The notes under the pieces: model-generated
The model's input: the letters and a program-made list of their open reading frames with translations, nothing else
Databases searched by the model: none
Told to the model about the DNA's origin: nothing
Program-made: the position numbers and the translations under genes
In this document: piece after piece, positions 37,031 to 50,859 of the stretch
Layout: each line of letters opens with the position of its first letter
Numbering within the stretch: the first letter of the stretch is position 1
NCBI GenBank assembly: GCA_018881555.1
Contig: JACAXG010000050.1
Location: forward strand, 2,852,001-2,916,000
Source of the DNA: Amblyornis subalaris
Taxonomy: Eukaryota; Chordata; Aves; Passeriformes; Ptilonorhynchidae
DNA length: 64,000 bases
Direction: 5' to 3'

Positions 37031-37944
37031 AAAGAAGCTGTTTTGGTACAACAGCTATGCTGGTTGTTTTCCTCTTTTCTTTTTTCTTTTTAACTCACCC
37101 TGTTTACAATATTCAGCTGAACATTATAAATGCTCACTGAGTAAATAAAATTTGCTATAAAGACTAGTAATCACAATTGAATACCAGGCTCCTCTCCAGT
37201 TATTATTTTAGGTGTTCATACACAGTGCAACAATTTCCACAGGAAAGTGTGAGAGGCGGGACCATTACATTGCCTGTAGGACACAATATCCAGGTTTTTA
37301 AACTACTTTCATCCCAAGCAGAAGCAAAATGCCCAGTAGAGAGCAATGCGGAACCTAATTTCTTATTCTTCCTCTAACTCTTAACACGTGTAGAAGCAGT
37401 CTGGTTCATCCTGGATGGCTGACCTGATGACTGGATTATAAAGTCTTATCAGTTCATTTTGGCTAGCTTTGTAAATGGTATCTAGTTCCCCAAGTACTTC
37501 ATTCAACATGAAATTATCAATCAGATTTAGCTCAGACTTACACCTAAATTCATTCTGGGTTTACTGAAACTGCCCTTTCCTGTGCATTACTCACTGCTTA
37601 CTTACAATTTTCTGAGCCCTAGAAGTAGTGGTCCATCTCTAACAGTTATGGTTTGTATTTAACATCATCAATATCTGGTGATAAAAAAGCAGAAAAATAA
37701 ACAGTAAACGACTGNTGGCATTTATTAGTACTACTGTTGTAACTGTACCTTCTCAACCATGTAGTAGGAACCTTGATGATTATTTAGTTTGTGGAGACTG
37801 AACTGCTTTTTTGGTGGCAAAAAACCATTATCGCCCACTACAGGGTTTGAAAACACCACACTATTGTGTCATACTTTCATCACTCCTGCTTTGATGGTGG
37901 AGGATTTGTGAAACCTGAATCTTTGTCTTATCCCTTTTGCTCAG

Positions 37945-38019
37945 ATTATGCCCGACAAAATGACAGCTGAAATTGAAGCCTGGAAAAACAAACTAGCAAT
38001 GATTGCTCAAGACAAAAAT
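37945..38019 (+). other. Exon-like segment, 25 codons, unconfirmed
   Basis: A pyrimidine-rich tract ending CTCAG directly precedes an open stretch of exactly 75 bases that encodes a charged, helix-like peptide (MPDKMTAEIEAWKNKLAM, then IAQDKN). The next two bases are GT (38020-38021), which would make a phase 0-0 exon. The composition (D, K, E, A, W and few AT-driven Phe, Ile or Tyr) differs from the usual spurious translations in this window. Against it, the donor GTTATG is a poor splice site and I do not recognise the peptide. It may be an isolated exon of a large gene spanning this region, an old pseudo-exon, or chance. Confidence 0.2.
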
Positions 38020-39992
38020 GTTATGAGTCCAAGGATTCCACACTTCCATTTGCCTCCCTTTTCCTCCTTACTGAGTATACTACATCACAAAACTGGTTTT
38101 GCTGAATCTTGCATGTTTTGGCTTTGTGAATACAATGAGCATTATGTTGCATCATTAATATCAGCCATTACTTAGCTGTGCAAAAAGACAGATAGCTTAC
38201 CAAAAACAGGCACACTGCAGAGACCATAGAGCGATTCAAATTTATTTGTTATGTGCAGGTTGGGTTACAACGTAGCATGAGAGCATGTGTGGTTTATAAA
38301 ATACATAAAATATTTGTTATCCTTATTTCTCTAGGAGGAAAATTTATGCAGGGCAGCGGTCCAATTCAGACTACAGAGGCTAAACATTTCAAAAGGAAAC
38401 ATTTAAGGTACACATATATCCTCAACTGGGCTTCAGCTCAAGGATATATATGTATACATATTTTGTCTACTCTAAGCAAGTCAGTCAACTATCTTAGTGG
38501 TAAGAGTCAACTATATGAATGGCTCTGCAGAACAAATAGAAAGGAGAATTGTTAATAAAATTGAGTAAATACTGTAGAAAATTTNAAAATTGAAGGCCAC
38601 AGATCAAATATACCAGCAAGAAGATGGAATATGCAGGAGTTTAATATTCCTCTAATATGACAGATGACTAGAGATTAATAATAATCAGGTCTCTGTCAAG
38701 AATACCTTGCAGATGGTGAAAGTTCCCAAGTCAAAACACAACAACTAGCTAGTCTTCTGAAAGATTAAGTCTCTTGAAACCACTGTATGATTAGAATTAG
38801 CAGATTTCTTTTAATCTATCTGGAAAGATTTATGCACAGTGAATTTTAATATCTGCTAGCTNCCAAAAAAAAAATCATAAAAACGTAAGTCAATACAGAG
38901 GCCAAAGCTCACCAATTGGGCTTGAATGCTTTGCATTATCAAATATACTAATTGTGTTGCACCAGAAAAAAAAAAATCTGTATTCAAGTGATGGACCTAT
39001 AGCTCTTTCAATCCAAAGCTGAGCTACAGCAGCACAAGTCACTTTGACTGCATGTGGATTTAACTTTTCTTATCTTTTTTTGGAAGTAATTTTCCTGTGT
39101 AAGAATGCAGTTCAAGCTATAATTGCTTAAGCATTTTGCAGTTTCTTTGATGGTCACCAAAACAGAGCCTGATCCCCATATCTTATGTTCTCAAACCACA
39201 CTTTAAGATGACATTTTAGGATAAAATTTGCTTCTGCAGAGGGGAACTAAGATATATTCACCTCAGAAAATGGATTGTGTGAAACGTCTTTCCTGGTGTG
39301 GTTCCAACAGTAAAAGAAGAAACATCTTTTCTGATATACATTAAAAACAGTTCTTAAATTAATGGCCCTAGGGATCTGTCTCCACATTTTGTTTGAAAAA
39401 ATATAAAGAATGCCTAACAGNACTACCAAAAAGAAGGACACGTAAAACACACAATTTTATTCCAAAAGGGTGGAAATTATTCTTTTCTTTTGCTTGTCAT
39501 TCAGAAATTATTTTCTGTAACTCACTCTACAGACAAAGGTCTTGGGTAACTACAAGACACAGCAACAAAGGTAGATGCATGGAGTTGCATAGCTGTGATC
39601 CTATGCAATTTTGTCATTGCCCCAGCAGTGGAACCAGCAGTAGTAGCATTAGAAAAAACTTTTCATGGACACTGTTAATAGCGCAGAATCCGTAATCGTC
39701 TCAGCCAACTTTTAATTTGCTGGGGTGCTTTGCAAAAACTTAATGATTGTATGAGACATTAGGAAAATGCAGTGGCAGATACACATTAGATGGGCAACTG
39801 AGGAGCTGCCCAGCTGCCAGGCCTCTCAACACAGTGGTGGTAAAGTTGAAACGATGTCTCAGTTCAATATCGTTTTAATCTAATGCAATATACAAGCGAA
39901 TATGGTGAGAAGTAATGAACTGGTTTTGCTTCCATACAAGTCTTAATTGACTCCAATAAACCCACTGATGTTCCTCCAGTGTGGTCCTAGCC

Positions 39993-40008
39993 TCAGTCAG
40001 TCAGTCAG
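39993..40008 (+). repeat. (TCAG)4 microsatellite
   Basis: Four perfect tandem copies of a tetranucleotide. Confidence 0.7.
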
Positions 40009-40790
40009 TATCAGGCACCTTAGTCCCCAGATATACATCTTTCCTAAAAAACTATCAATAACATCAGAAAGAATGTAGTAAGTGCAGTGGCTACTTTTTC
40101 AGAAAGCAATCTATTGAGTTATTTCATTCAGCAATTATTGCCAGAATCAGCTTGAACAAGGTAAGATTCTTTCCCAAAGCTGGAATTAGAGTACATATGC
40201 ATCTCTTTAGAGATCTCTGCTGTGCACCTCTGCTCAGCCCTTTATAGCACGTGTGCATTATAATAAGGGCCAGATTAAGAGCACTGATANTGGTCATTCA
40301 AATTCTGTACTGCAGAGGGAAAGATAAAAGGAGTGAAAACCATCAACAGAGTGATTTTGAGTTCTAAAGTTAGTATCTGAATGTTGTCAGCTGTGGTGTA
40401 ACCATCTCTATCGGGCGGTTGAAGGTCCTTGATTCCCGAGCCATTAGATCAGGGATGGAGAATCCGGTCTTCTCAGAGGGCACCTACTTTGNGCCTCTCA
40501 AGGCAGGCAGGAGGCACTTGGATGGCAGAACCTGACTAAGCAGAGATATTGCTCACCTTTGCAAACTAACCTACTGGTAAAGCTGTTCATACAACCAGTG
40601 ACAGAAACTTGGGTTCACATTCCTTGTTTAAGCAATTTGAAAGGCCCATATTCCTTCTCAGGTGTCTCNAGGCACTGGTGAATCTATTTCTATGAGCCTG
40701 TTGGTGAGGCTACTCTCAATTTTTGTAGTCTCAGCTAGGCTGAAGGGTGGGGAAGAAGCTAAAAAGAAGACCATGCAGTGGAATCTGGTT

Positions 40791-40813
40791 TTGTAGCCCG
40801 AATTAGGCTACAA
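40791..40813. repeat. Perfect 8-base hairpin
   Basis: TTGTAGCC (40791-40798) pairs with GGCTACAA (40806-40813) around a 7-base loop. No terminator, RNA gene or transposon border is apparent next to it. Confidence 0.5.
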
Positions 40814-43800
40814 GGTCAGGGGAAAGATTTGTAGCTTTCACTCACTGTTTCCTGGATTGTTTACACATTTTGCACGACTCCTTTTATTTATTTTTTTTTC
40901 CAAACAAAGAACAAAACAAGCCAGGAAATTCTTAGTTAGAACTATTCAGCACTGAACTTTCCAATTGGATATTCACTAAAGTGGAACACAAAAATCAGAA
41001 AAATTACAGAAGTCTCTGTACCCTGAGATTTCAGACACCTTTTTAGGAGTTAGAAAATATGTCTGGATGTAAGATTCTTTTTTTGTCAGAACTTTAACAA
41101 AAAAAATTGCAGAATGGTAGTCACTTGATTTTCCATAACATAGGTGTAAACTCTGGTTTGGTTGTTTTTGCATCCTCATTGAGGGAGTGGTTTTTGTCTG
41201 CTTAAAAAACTACAATTACCTCTCAAATGGCATCACCAATCAGCATTTGGGGCTTCCATATTCTAAGGATTTCAGCTAAATTATAGCAGTAAAATTAGAN
41301 GATATTTGATATTAAAATATTGCAATATGCACTACATGTCGACTTCAAAACATNAACATCTATATAAAATTATTAATTACCTTCAGTTAACTTAGCCTTC
41401 TTGCAATCAGAGGCACATCTAAGAGCAAACACATTATGCACTACCTTAGCAATTCCATCTGAGGTTTAAATAAAGAACTTGTGTTTTGGTACTCTTTTGA
41501 TATTTGGATAACATTCAGACTTTATATTAAAGATTTTTTTAGTNAAGTACCATCTCTGACTGTAAGCTGGCAGTTAAATTTGTTATCTTTCCAATAAGAG
41601 CCTATACTGAACAGTTTTGTACTTCAGTACAAAGTAAAAGGTGATAATTAACATTATCTGTTGATAATGAAAAAACACACATGCTGAAAAAAGATGCTCG
41701 AGTCAACACNATGAATGAGTTATGCAGTGGGGAGGGAGAGGCTGACAGAACCCCGAGCTGATCAGACCCTTTGAAATGGGCCAGCTTTCTTGGGTTTGTC
41801 TTGAAAATATAAGCCAAAACAAGGTGTTTCCAGCCTCCCAGGCTGGTGTTCCATCAGACCACAGGAGGATACTGGCACAGCAACACTGACTCCACAGAGG
41901 GTGGGACTTCTAAAAGTGCTGGACCAGGCAGGGCAACACCCCTAGGGGAAATTTTCCTCCTTGCTATCTCTTTTGTGGATGCCTTTTCTTTTCTGCAGTC
42001 CTCCTTTCCAGATCAGAAACGTCCACCAGTTTTCTAGCATGAAACAATCTATATGAACCCTCTCCAGCCTTTTCATAGTACAGTGGACAACAGTATGATT
42101 GAGTGAAAGCACCTAGAATTGGAAAGTACTTTTAAAGAAATTNAAATCAAAATTAAAAACTTGTCAAAGTACTGGCCTTTGATCAGCCTGAAGCACCCTT
42201 CATGGAAAAGAGTTGCTGCCATTTTTCCTAGCCCTGCCTGGAAAAGGTTGCTGAAGTGCTCAGAGAAACAGAATTTCTCCTGTTTCAGGCCCCCATTGTA
42301 AAGTTAATTGCAGGAAATATTGTTAGATGATACAGCAAAATGACCCTACTAGTTTTTCTTTATTGTATTTTTTTCCTTTTCAGGATGAGCCACTAGAAAA
42401 CATCCTATTTCTGTTTCTCTTTTCAAGAATTTCTCCTATTGACAGGAACATTTACATGAGAATACAGAGCAGGCACTGACTGACACTGTGTTTAAGCTCA
42501 TAAAACTATCAAATTATGCTAGATTAGAATAAATGTCATTGACATACATGCTCACTAAAGCTTCTGCATTATTAAGTTTGACTGTTTACNGAAAACTAAT
42601 GAAAGATAGTATAACAGTCTGTTCAAAATTAGGGAGTTTGGTTTGTGTTGTTTGTGTAGAGAAAGGGAAACTACAATTTATTTGAACTACTACAACAGGT
42701 GACATCTGATTAGTTTTGTCACATCTCACATTTTTAATGGAGACAGGTTTGAGAATATGCTGAAAAATGTATTCTACTGATGAGGGAGTTATTTCCCATT
42801 CTGTGTTANGATATCTCGTAAACAAATGTATCTACGCATATGGACGTTATGATGTGAGTCAAAATAATGGGTCAAATGCTAATAAAAATCTCAACTCTTT
42901 TTAAACTACTTATAGTCAAGATGTAGCATGGCTGAATCTCAAAACCTGTAAGATATTGCAGGAATGATCTGCAAATCTCACAGCAACAAGCAATTCCTAT
43001 TTCTGGCCAGGCTGAGAAAGGTATGTAAAATTCAGGATGCAGTGAGAGAAAGATTGTCCAATATTTTGCGTAGATATAAAAGGAGCTGAAACAATACACA
43101 TACAGCCTATAAACTGTTTGAACTGAATATAGTGGCTGAGACACTCTTGGAGGATGAAGACAAAGGTATCGGTAGTATTNTTTCCTTGGGAAAGTGGGTA
43201 GTTACTCAGCAAATGGCATTTAAAAGTTGTTTCCAGCTAAAAATAAAGAATTGTTTGAGAATGCAGGGATGTAAATTTGGGACCAAGCATTCATGAACTG
43301 ATACAGAGCACTCTAATAACACAAAGAAGGAATGAGAGCTGTCTCTCCCATCAGATGAGCCCCAGTCAATTCAGGGAACAGATAGGTATAGCAGCAAGGG
43401 GATGTAATGCACAGAAGTGTGTGAAAAGTGCCATTTACTGAGAGAGACAACATCAAAAACAGAATGGCGAAACCTTCTGGTGCTGTGGAAATTGGTAAAA
43501 AATAGATAAATGGCGGGTGTCAAATATGGAAATAAAAAGAGCAGTGTAGATATGAAGGGATAAAAATTAGATTTAAAAAAATAAAGAATAAAGAAACAAA
43601 AAGGTTATACAGGTCCATTTGAACAAAGATTAAGACCATTATTTAAACAGCAAAAGAGAACAAATAAATGATACAGCACCTAATACTTTTCTGGCCTCTA
43701 CCTTCTGTAAAGGATTAATCAGTGCTGACCACAATGTTTTAACAAAAGGAAAAAAGAAAATGAGAGAAACTTCTGGAGTTATAAGAAAAATATGGGTATC

Positions 43801-45146
43801 CCTTTTACCAGGTGTGATGAAATTACCCTTTAGTACTAAGAAATGGATAGAGGCAGTCCCTGCACCTCTGAGAGCTGTCTTGAAGACCCCATGAAAGACC
43901 AAAGAACTGGAGGACCGTGGGGAGAACTGGAGGGATGGAGAAAAACTGACAAACTGGGTGTGGGTTTTTTTGAAACATCCTTCATCGTTACTTCTCTTGT
44001 CCAGTTGTAAACATTGTAGATGCATATTGCCTCTTCAAACCTTTCTCTATAATTTTTGATCAAAATTGCATTTCCGCTAGAAACAATTCTTGACANTGTA
44101 AGCTGCAAGCTCTCACTTTATATCATTAAACATTCTAAGTCAAGAGAATTTATGGGATGAGTAGGAATTACAGGATCTCTGTCGATTATGAGTTACCAGA
44201 GGCATAATTTTCAGCTTTTTTTGATTTAGGAACTTACGGGAAATGTCACATATTATGGACATTTGATGTGCATGGTTTTTCATTACTTTAGATTTTTACA
44301 AGAGAGCAGAATAAAAAAGCTTACCTGAAAAAACTTTCAAAATCTTCAAGCAATACAGACCACAAAAATAAAATAACATGTCAATATTGCTGTAANTGTT
44401 TTAACTTAAAATACTGAAACCCTCATTAGCTGAAGCAATTAACATTGGTAGAATCATTCCCAATTTACCAACTGGGTTAACTCTGTTCAAAGTTAGAACA
44501 ACACTGACGTACCCAACTGCACAGAGAAAATTCTGGAACAGGTCAACAAGTCCAGTCTCTAGACGATCTATTTTTCTTCAGAGCAGGGCAGACTTGTGTG
44601 TTCTTCACTGTGTCAATGAAAATTTCTGAGCACAGAAAACTTACATAATTTGAATTTGTGCTCTGACTCATGAAAGCTTTGAACTGGGATTTCTAGTATA
44701 ACATGCCACTCAAAAGGAGACAAAGGCTCAGCATCCTGAGCACAGATATCCACAGTGAGGAAGAACACATATCAGTATCTTCCCTTGTATCCCATGGAGA
44801 CAAATGCATAAAGCATCTGCTAAAAGACAGACAATATCTTTCGCTGAAACAGAAAAAATGGCTATCTAATACTGAAGACATGTTGAGCTTTATCCTCAAG
44901 CTCACAGTTCTAACAGCTGTCTCTGGTGCTTAACCAGAGAAATGTTTGTTTATCTTGCGGAAGCAATTATGAGGACCAAATTAAAATATCAGTACTAGGA
45001 ATAATATGCCTCTTACCTATTTTCAGCTTAAGGTAAGAGCAACTGCACTGGATTTTATCTAGAGAAAACACCCAGTTTCAAATAAAAAGTATGTGGAAGA
45101 AAGTAGAGAGATGTACGGTAGGATGAAATACTAATGACATTTGAGC

Positions 45147-45245
45147 AATCTGGTCTGGTGGAAGACGTTGGGAGGAGGTAGAAGGATTCAACCAGATAAT
45201 CTTTATGTTNCCTTCCAGCCCAAACTATTCTATGATTCTGTGATG
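45147..45245 (+). mobile_element. CR1 LINE 3' tail
   Basis: Forward-strand CR1 terminus about 100 bases long, ending in CCTTCCAGCCCAAACTATTC followed by TATGATTCTGTGATG. This is the conserved CR1 3' end with its short tandem motif. The rest is 5'-truncated. Confidence 0.8.
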
Positions 45246-48200
45246 ACATTTTATTCTGTGGTTTGGTCAGGAACATGCTGTAAGCAGCAGTTCTTGAGAT
45301 GTGGGGAAACTAAAGCAATGTTATCATTTAGATTTCGAGAACAGAAAGTGTTTAGTATTTCAACATTTCTTTGCTGCCCTAGTTCCCAATCTACATTTAT
45401 TTTCAACTCTCACCTTTATTTTGCTGCTAACACACCATTCCTAAGGATTCATTGCACATCCGCTCACAAAGCTCAAGTCCTGGTCCACCTGCTGCTCAAC
45501 TTGTGAAAACTCTATTTATGGCTTGGTAATTGCACAGGTCAAATCACAGCATTCTAGGGTACAGAAAATAAGGCAGCTCTCTCCCTGTGCTATGAGTTAG
45601 ATAAACAAACAGTGATTTTACAGATATAACATCTTCTCTGTGTGTCATGCCCCTTCTTCCAATTCCCTGCTACATAATGCCTTTTTTTTTTCTTAATAAG
45701 CACTTTATATTGAAGATCATGTCATTAGATTTGCACTTTGCCATTCCTGCTTGTATTTTTTCCTCAGACTAATGTAATAATGAAATGCTGAGATAGTCAT
45801 AAAGAAAAATTCTAAATCACAATTGTAGGGTGTAGAGGGCAGAACTAGATGAGGCAGCTGGAGAGCCAAGGCAGAGCTAGAGAAAGACACTGAAAAGCTA
45901 AGCTGGAGAAAACTTCTGACTTAGACCCAGGATTAGAACGGAAGCAAAAAGCTGTGGAGATGAGGCAAGTGCAAAGCAGACATCGGAGGCAGGAATAAAG
46001 AAAAGGCAATATNAGGAAGTTAAGGCTAAAAGTGGAAGCAAGAAAGGGGGGAAGATACATTGCAGTGGTCAGAGGAAAGTCTGTGTACCGCCTTGCATCA
46101 GAGCTTGTACAAATCTTCTCTGGGAGAGTCAACAGAAATACAAAGACGAGTGAAGAGCTCACATTTCTTTTCCTCCCACCGTTAAAGAAAACAGAGTTCT
46201 TTGAACAAGGGGGACAGAAATTCTGTCCAAATAGGAGCCAAACATCACTAACAATTACCAAGTGGGCTAAGATTACCACTGGTTAACTAGCAAATTAATT
46301 TTCTAGAAATGAATATACAAATGAAGGGTGGGTCTGGAAGGGTCAAACAGGCTTTGACCATAAAGACCAAGATTTTTCAGAATAGATTTATGGAAAGAGC
46401 TGAGAAAAAGATGGTAATTTTTCACATCCAGAAGAAGTGTAGGCATACAGCAGTGAACAACTCCTACCAGAAGGACTGAAACTTTATCTTTNTCTCCACT
46501 TAAAAATGGAAGTCTGCAGACACCCAGCCCAGTGGAAGCCATATTAGGCAACAAGATACAGCAAACAATGAAACCCATAATTTGAGGAGAGAAGGCAGAA
46601 TTCCTACCAGAAGTGTTACTCAGCCCTTCTATACAAATTCTGCAGAAAAATATTCAATCAACTTGATGATAAATTAATAAAGCATGATAAACCTTGCTTG
46701 AAATTTTGACTCTGTACTTGTCTCTTGAATTTTGGAGAATAATTAAAGGAAAATGATAGTTCCTTCCAAAATTTGGAGATGCACCAAATCCTTTCTTTTA
46801 AGGCTAGCCACCAAAAACTATCAAACAGCAACTATTGTATGTGGTATTGGGTTTGTATGTCATTCAGAGAGCTCTACTCTACAGTGTCTGCCAGGTGCAG
46901 GTATGCCAATGACTTGGTTTGAGTAATTATTTTCACCAAAAAAAAAGTACAAGCATCTCCCAGAATCTACAACTAGCCTCATAGAAAGTTTTTCAAGTTG
47001 ACTACAAACACGAAAAAATATTTTCAGTAATTTTCTACATTGTACATGCTTGGAAAGAACAGAGTTTGGCAACAAAGACTCTCTTCTTTATTCCTTCCTC
47101 CTCTTTCAAATTACTGTGTGTGGTTCCTATTTTGACCAGTCAGGTATGAGTCCTTTTCTTCTTTGTAGCAAATTGTTAAAGAAGGTGGCAGAATTATTCA
47201 TACTAGCAATTAGATGACTCAATGTTTATCTGTATCCAGTATTTACAATAAGGTGATATGCATTTTAGCTGGTTGTTGGGCNATGACATCATTACTGTCC
47301 CACTGCAGTTGCTATAGAAACGCAACTGGGTTTTTCACAGGCCAGACCACTGAAAAGCTTTAGAAATCTGCTTGTTTCTAGTTTCGATACATGGCTTGCC
47401 AGCCAAAGCATAAATCCTATAATCTTTTACCTGATGGAGAATGGAAGTATCAAAGAGTCGGTCATCTATATCCCAGAAAGAATGGATTTAGTAAGGTCAT
47501 TAGTAAATGATCAGTTTTTCCCACAGTTCAACCCATGTTAAACAGATGATGCCAATTAGGGAAGGACTTACTTTGAAGTGAACTAAGTACATGTATATAT
47601 CCTCACACAGGCTTAAAATAGCAAGTCCAAGTTGTGGTGTTTATACCTCTCCATCACATTTACATTTAGAGGCTATCAGCTGCGTGCATACTTTCCAATT
47701 AGTTACAAAACCCCAAGGGACCATTCAAGGCAGATATACTCCTGTTTAAATCTCATATGAATTAAAATTACTCAAGAGCTTCTTGTGTATTTGAGTCTGC
47801 CACTACACCCTTAATTCCTGTAAAGCTCACATTGCATATTCTCTGGGGTTATACTCTAAGAATGCCACATTTTCTGAGTGTGCAACGTTTGGTATTTGCA
47901 GTTCAGAAGAGAAGGCACAAAAAAGATACTGCAAGATCAGGGTTAACCCCTTTTAAGTTATGTTCATAAATGAAATCACACTTTGTNATCACAGTTGTGA
48001 AAGAAGGCAATCCTTCAGAATTTAGATTTGATCCATATAGGTTTGAAATTTAGAAACACAAAAGTTCTCTTTCAAGGAAAACCATGCTATACAAAATTAA
48101 TTGNNTATTTTCTGGTTTGGTATTTTATAGAAAACAGTTATTTAAAAGTTGTTTTGAAAGGAGAAACTAAGACTCCACACTTTCATAGAAGGTCTAAAGG

Positions 48201-49020
48201 TGTCACTTCACCATTGTCAGTCTCCAAAAAATCTTTCAGAAATGCTTGCATTAAAATCAATGCAACTTATATTCCATGCGTTGTACTAAATGCTACACAA
48301 TCTTAAAACAGATCTACTGGTTGCAAATCAGTCTCACAGCAGGAAACCTTAATTTATGTATGTACATTGAGGCATGTTTAGTAGACACCTATATGCAAGT
48401 TAGGTGCCAAAGTCGCAGTTACGAAGAAAATTTAATCAAATGCCAGAAACAGAGACTAGATGGTGTTTAAGGTGGCATGTTTCTGTTTTAGAGAAGAGGA
48501 CTGTTTTTTAGGTTGTCTTGACTTGCTCTCCAGCAACTATAGTCAGATATCAGTCACATGACACACTTGGACACCTAAACACAGACACTTTGGTTTAGAT
48601 GCCTTAATCTGAAGATAAATCAGATATATCTGAAAAGTAGGGTACAATCATTACATATTAAAATAACATAATAGAGGCAGCAGTTGTAAAGGCAGTAGGA
48701 GCAAAAACGGGTGATATATTTGGGTACTACTCCTCTCTTACATAACAATGCAGTATGTGTTCATCTGGAAAACCAAAACTTGGCTTTGAATATGTGAAAC
48801 TGCAGGCTCATACAGAAAAGTCTGTAAAAGGGTCTTGGTGTTGTCTCCAACAAAGGAGTGAACCTAATGGCGGGGGTGGCTTTACTTAGCAAACTACCTA
48901 ACTCGACTGTGCTATTAAAGAAATTTTTGTCATGTGACAAATGATCTATTGGAGAGCCTTTCTGTCCTTACACCCACCTCTGACAGCACTGACCAGACTA
49001 ATTCAACCTCAAGCATATTC
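45246..49020. other. Non-genic DNA with one long unassigned open frame
   Basis: No gene recognised. The minus strand is open at 45845-46279 (144 codons, one ambiguous), the second-longest open frame in the window. Its product is Cys-, Leu- and Phe-rich with no recognisable domain. The opposite strand of the same interval is purine-rich, which lowers stop frequency on the complementary strand, so the openness is probably compositional. A CRE-like and X-box-like pair lies at 47284-47321. Confidence 0.5.
47284..47321. promoter_or_regulatory. CRE-like plus X-box-like motif pair
   Basis: TGACATCA (47284-47291, one base from the CRE TGACGTCA) is followed at 47308-47321 by GTTGCTATAGAAAC, which resembles an RFX X-box. 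This pairing is suggestive of a regulatory site, but the motifs are short and imperfect. Confidence 0.25.
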
Positions 49021-49800
49021 ACAGAAACATAGGATCACAGAATATGGTGAGTTGGAAGGTATCCATGAGGATCACCAAGTCCAACTCCCAGTCCTGCAAA
49101 GCACCACCACCAAGAATCACACCATGTGCCCGGGAGCATTGTTCAAACACTCCTNGAACTCTGTCAGGCTTGGTGCTGTGACCACATCCCCGGGGAACCT
49201 GTTCCAGTGCCCAGCCACCCTCTGGGTGAAAAAAGTTCTCCTGATATCTAACCTAAACCTCCCTTGATTCAGCTTCAACCATTCCCTAAGGTCCTGTCAC
49301 TGGTCACTAGAGAAGAGATCAGTATCTGTCCCTCCTCTTCCCCTCATGAGGAAGTTGTAACTGCAATGAGGTCTCCCCTCAGTCTCCTCTTCTCCAGGCT
49401 GAACAGACCAAGTGACGTCAGCCGCTCCTCATACAGCTTCACCTCCAGACCCTCCACCATCCTCGTGGCCCTCCCATGGATGTTCCCCAACAGTTTAATG
49501 TCTTTTTTATATTGTGGTGCCCAAAACCACACACAGCACTNGAGGTGAGGCCACCCCAGTACAGAGCAGAGCAGAGCAGGACAATCCCCTTCCTTGCCCG
49601 GCTGGCGATGCTGTCCCTGATGGCCCCCAGGACACNGTTGGCCCTCCTGGCTGCCAGGGCACTGCTGACTCATGCTCAACTTGCCACCCCCACATCCCTT
49701 TCTGCAGTGCTGCTCTCCAGCCTCTTGTTCCCCAGTCCATACCCACAAACAGGGTTGCCCCATCCAGGGTGCAGAAGCAGGCACTCGCCCTTGTTAAAAA
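49021..49800 (-). mobile_element. CR1 LINE fragment, ORF2 C-terminus and 3' UTR
   Basis: Reverse-strand CR1 of about 780 bases with an intact 3' end at the left (ACAGAAACATAGGATCACAG, 49021-49040) and a 5' truncation near 49800. The part from about 49350 upward encodes, on the reverse strand, the C-terminal region of CR1 ORF2 (a stretch with [12 protein letters not shown] and VLGTT-type words) interrupted by frameshifts. It is closely related to the 24.2 kb copy and can be aligned to it by eye. Ambiguous bases lie at 49155, 49541 and 49636. Confidence 0.9.
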
Positions 49801-50199
49801 TCATTTACCTCCACAGCTTAATTCAGTTTAAAAAGGAACAACAGTGGAAAACCAAGCATAACGCATTTTAAATTTTACCATAACAATATTCAAATTCACT
49901 TTTTCCTAGAACAAATATTACACAGANTTGCCAAGTGCATTTTTCTTTTTTGAGGAGGAAATGCAGCTCCAAAGCAGACACTGGTTTTTATCTGTCTTTT
50001 TATCTGACTCTTTTTTTATCAGAAATGGATCCTAAACCCACAGGAAACATTCAGTAATTACAAACAACAACAAACCTAGCACATCTGCACTATCCTTGTT
50101 TAGCTCAGCNCTGTTGAAAGGCTACATTTCCTTTTGTAATACCAGGTTTAACCACTCCCCTTTGAGACTGAGCAAGCAGCATTACATTTTTTTAACCAC

Positions 50200-50350
50200 T
50201 GAGCTACTAGAAAGCAACTTATCAAACAAAAGCATTATTGTATGATTTGCATGCATGTGTAGTAATCCTTAATAAATCATTAAGTTTTAAGCCATTCTGC
50301 AAAATGAATCAGGTAATTATTTCCCTTAATAAGGAGTATATATGAACTTT
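50200..50350. promoter_or_regulatory. Candidate conserved noncoding element
   Basis: It contains GATTTGCATGCATG (a POU/octamer-like core, about 50244-50257), followed by TAATCCTTAATAAATCATTA, a dense run of homeodomain cores. Texture only; conservation is not tested. Confidence 0.25.
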
Positions 50351-50859
50351 TATTCAAATAAATGCAAGTAAAAATATTCTATATTCTATTGGCAATGTGT
50401 TCTTGGACAGGTGAACAATTACATGAATGNTTCCACTGAAGTAATCTTGCCAACTTTGGCAATGAAGTGTTCAGAGGGATGAGTAAGAGACAGACTGTGT
50501 AATTTAATTTTCCTGGTTTTTTTACATTAATACAAGTAAAGCGTGTTGGCTAATAGTCTACCAAACTCTCCTATGATGAAAATTAACAATATGAGCAGTT
50601 TTGGTTAGACACCAAAAGTGATAAATTTTGTCAAATGAAAACGTTTTTGGAAATCCTTAATGCCTGCCAAAGAAGGATTTAGAGAAAATGCCAACTCACA
50701 CATAATTGCAGTGGTACCATCCCTGAGCAGCCATGCATTTACTATGGCATTTAAGCAATGCTGTCTCCCAAAATGAATAACACAGGATGGCTTAGCAGGA
50801 CACAGTGAAAAATAATTCATTCTGCTTTAAAAAACCTTTTGCAAAACATACTTCCCCTC

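Larger units (their letters stand above)
37031..45146. other. AT-rich non-genic DNA
   Basis: No confirmed gene. It includes an exon-like segment at 37945-38019, a (TCAG)4 tract at 39993-40008 and a hairpin at 40791-40813. The open frame on the minus strand at 43639-44025 (128 codons) has no recognisable domain and is most likely chance. Confidence 0.5.

Noticed and set aside
40791..40813. Hairpin as a transcription terminator or microRNA precursor
   Set aside because: The 8-base stem is too short for a microRNA and there is no bacterial-type context.
43639..44025. 128-codon minus-strand open frame
   Set aside because: No recognisable domain; the composition is typical of random translation of this region.
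49476..49871. 131-codon plus-strand open frame
   Set aside because: Antisense of the CR1 copy at 49021-49800; not an independent gene.
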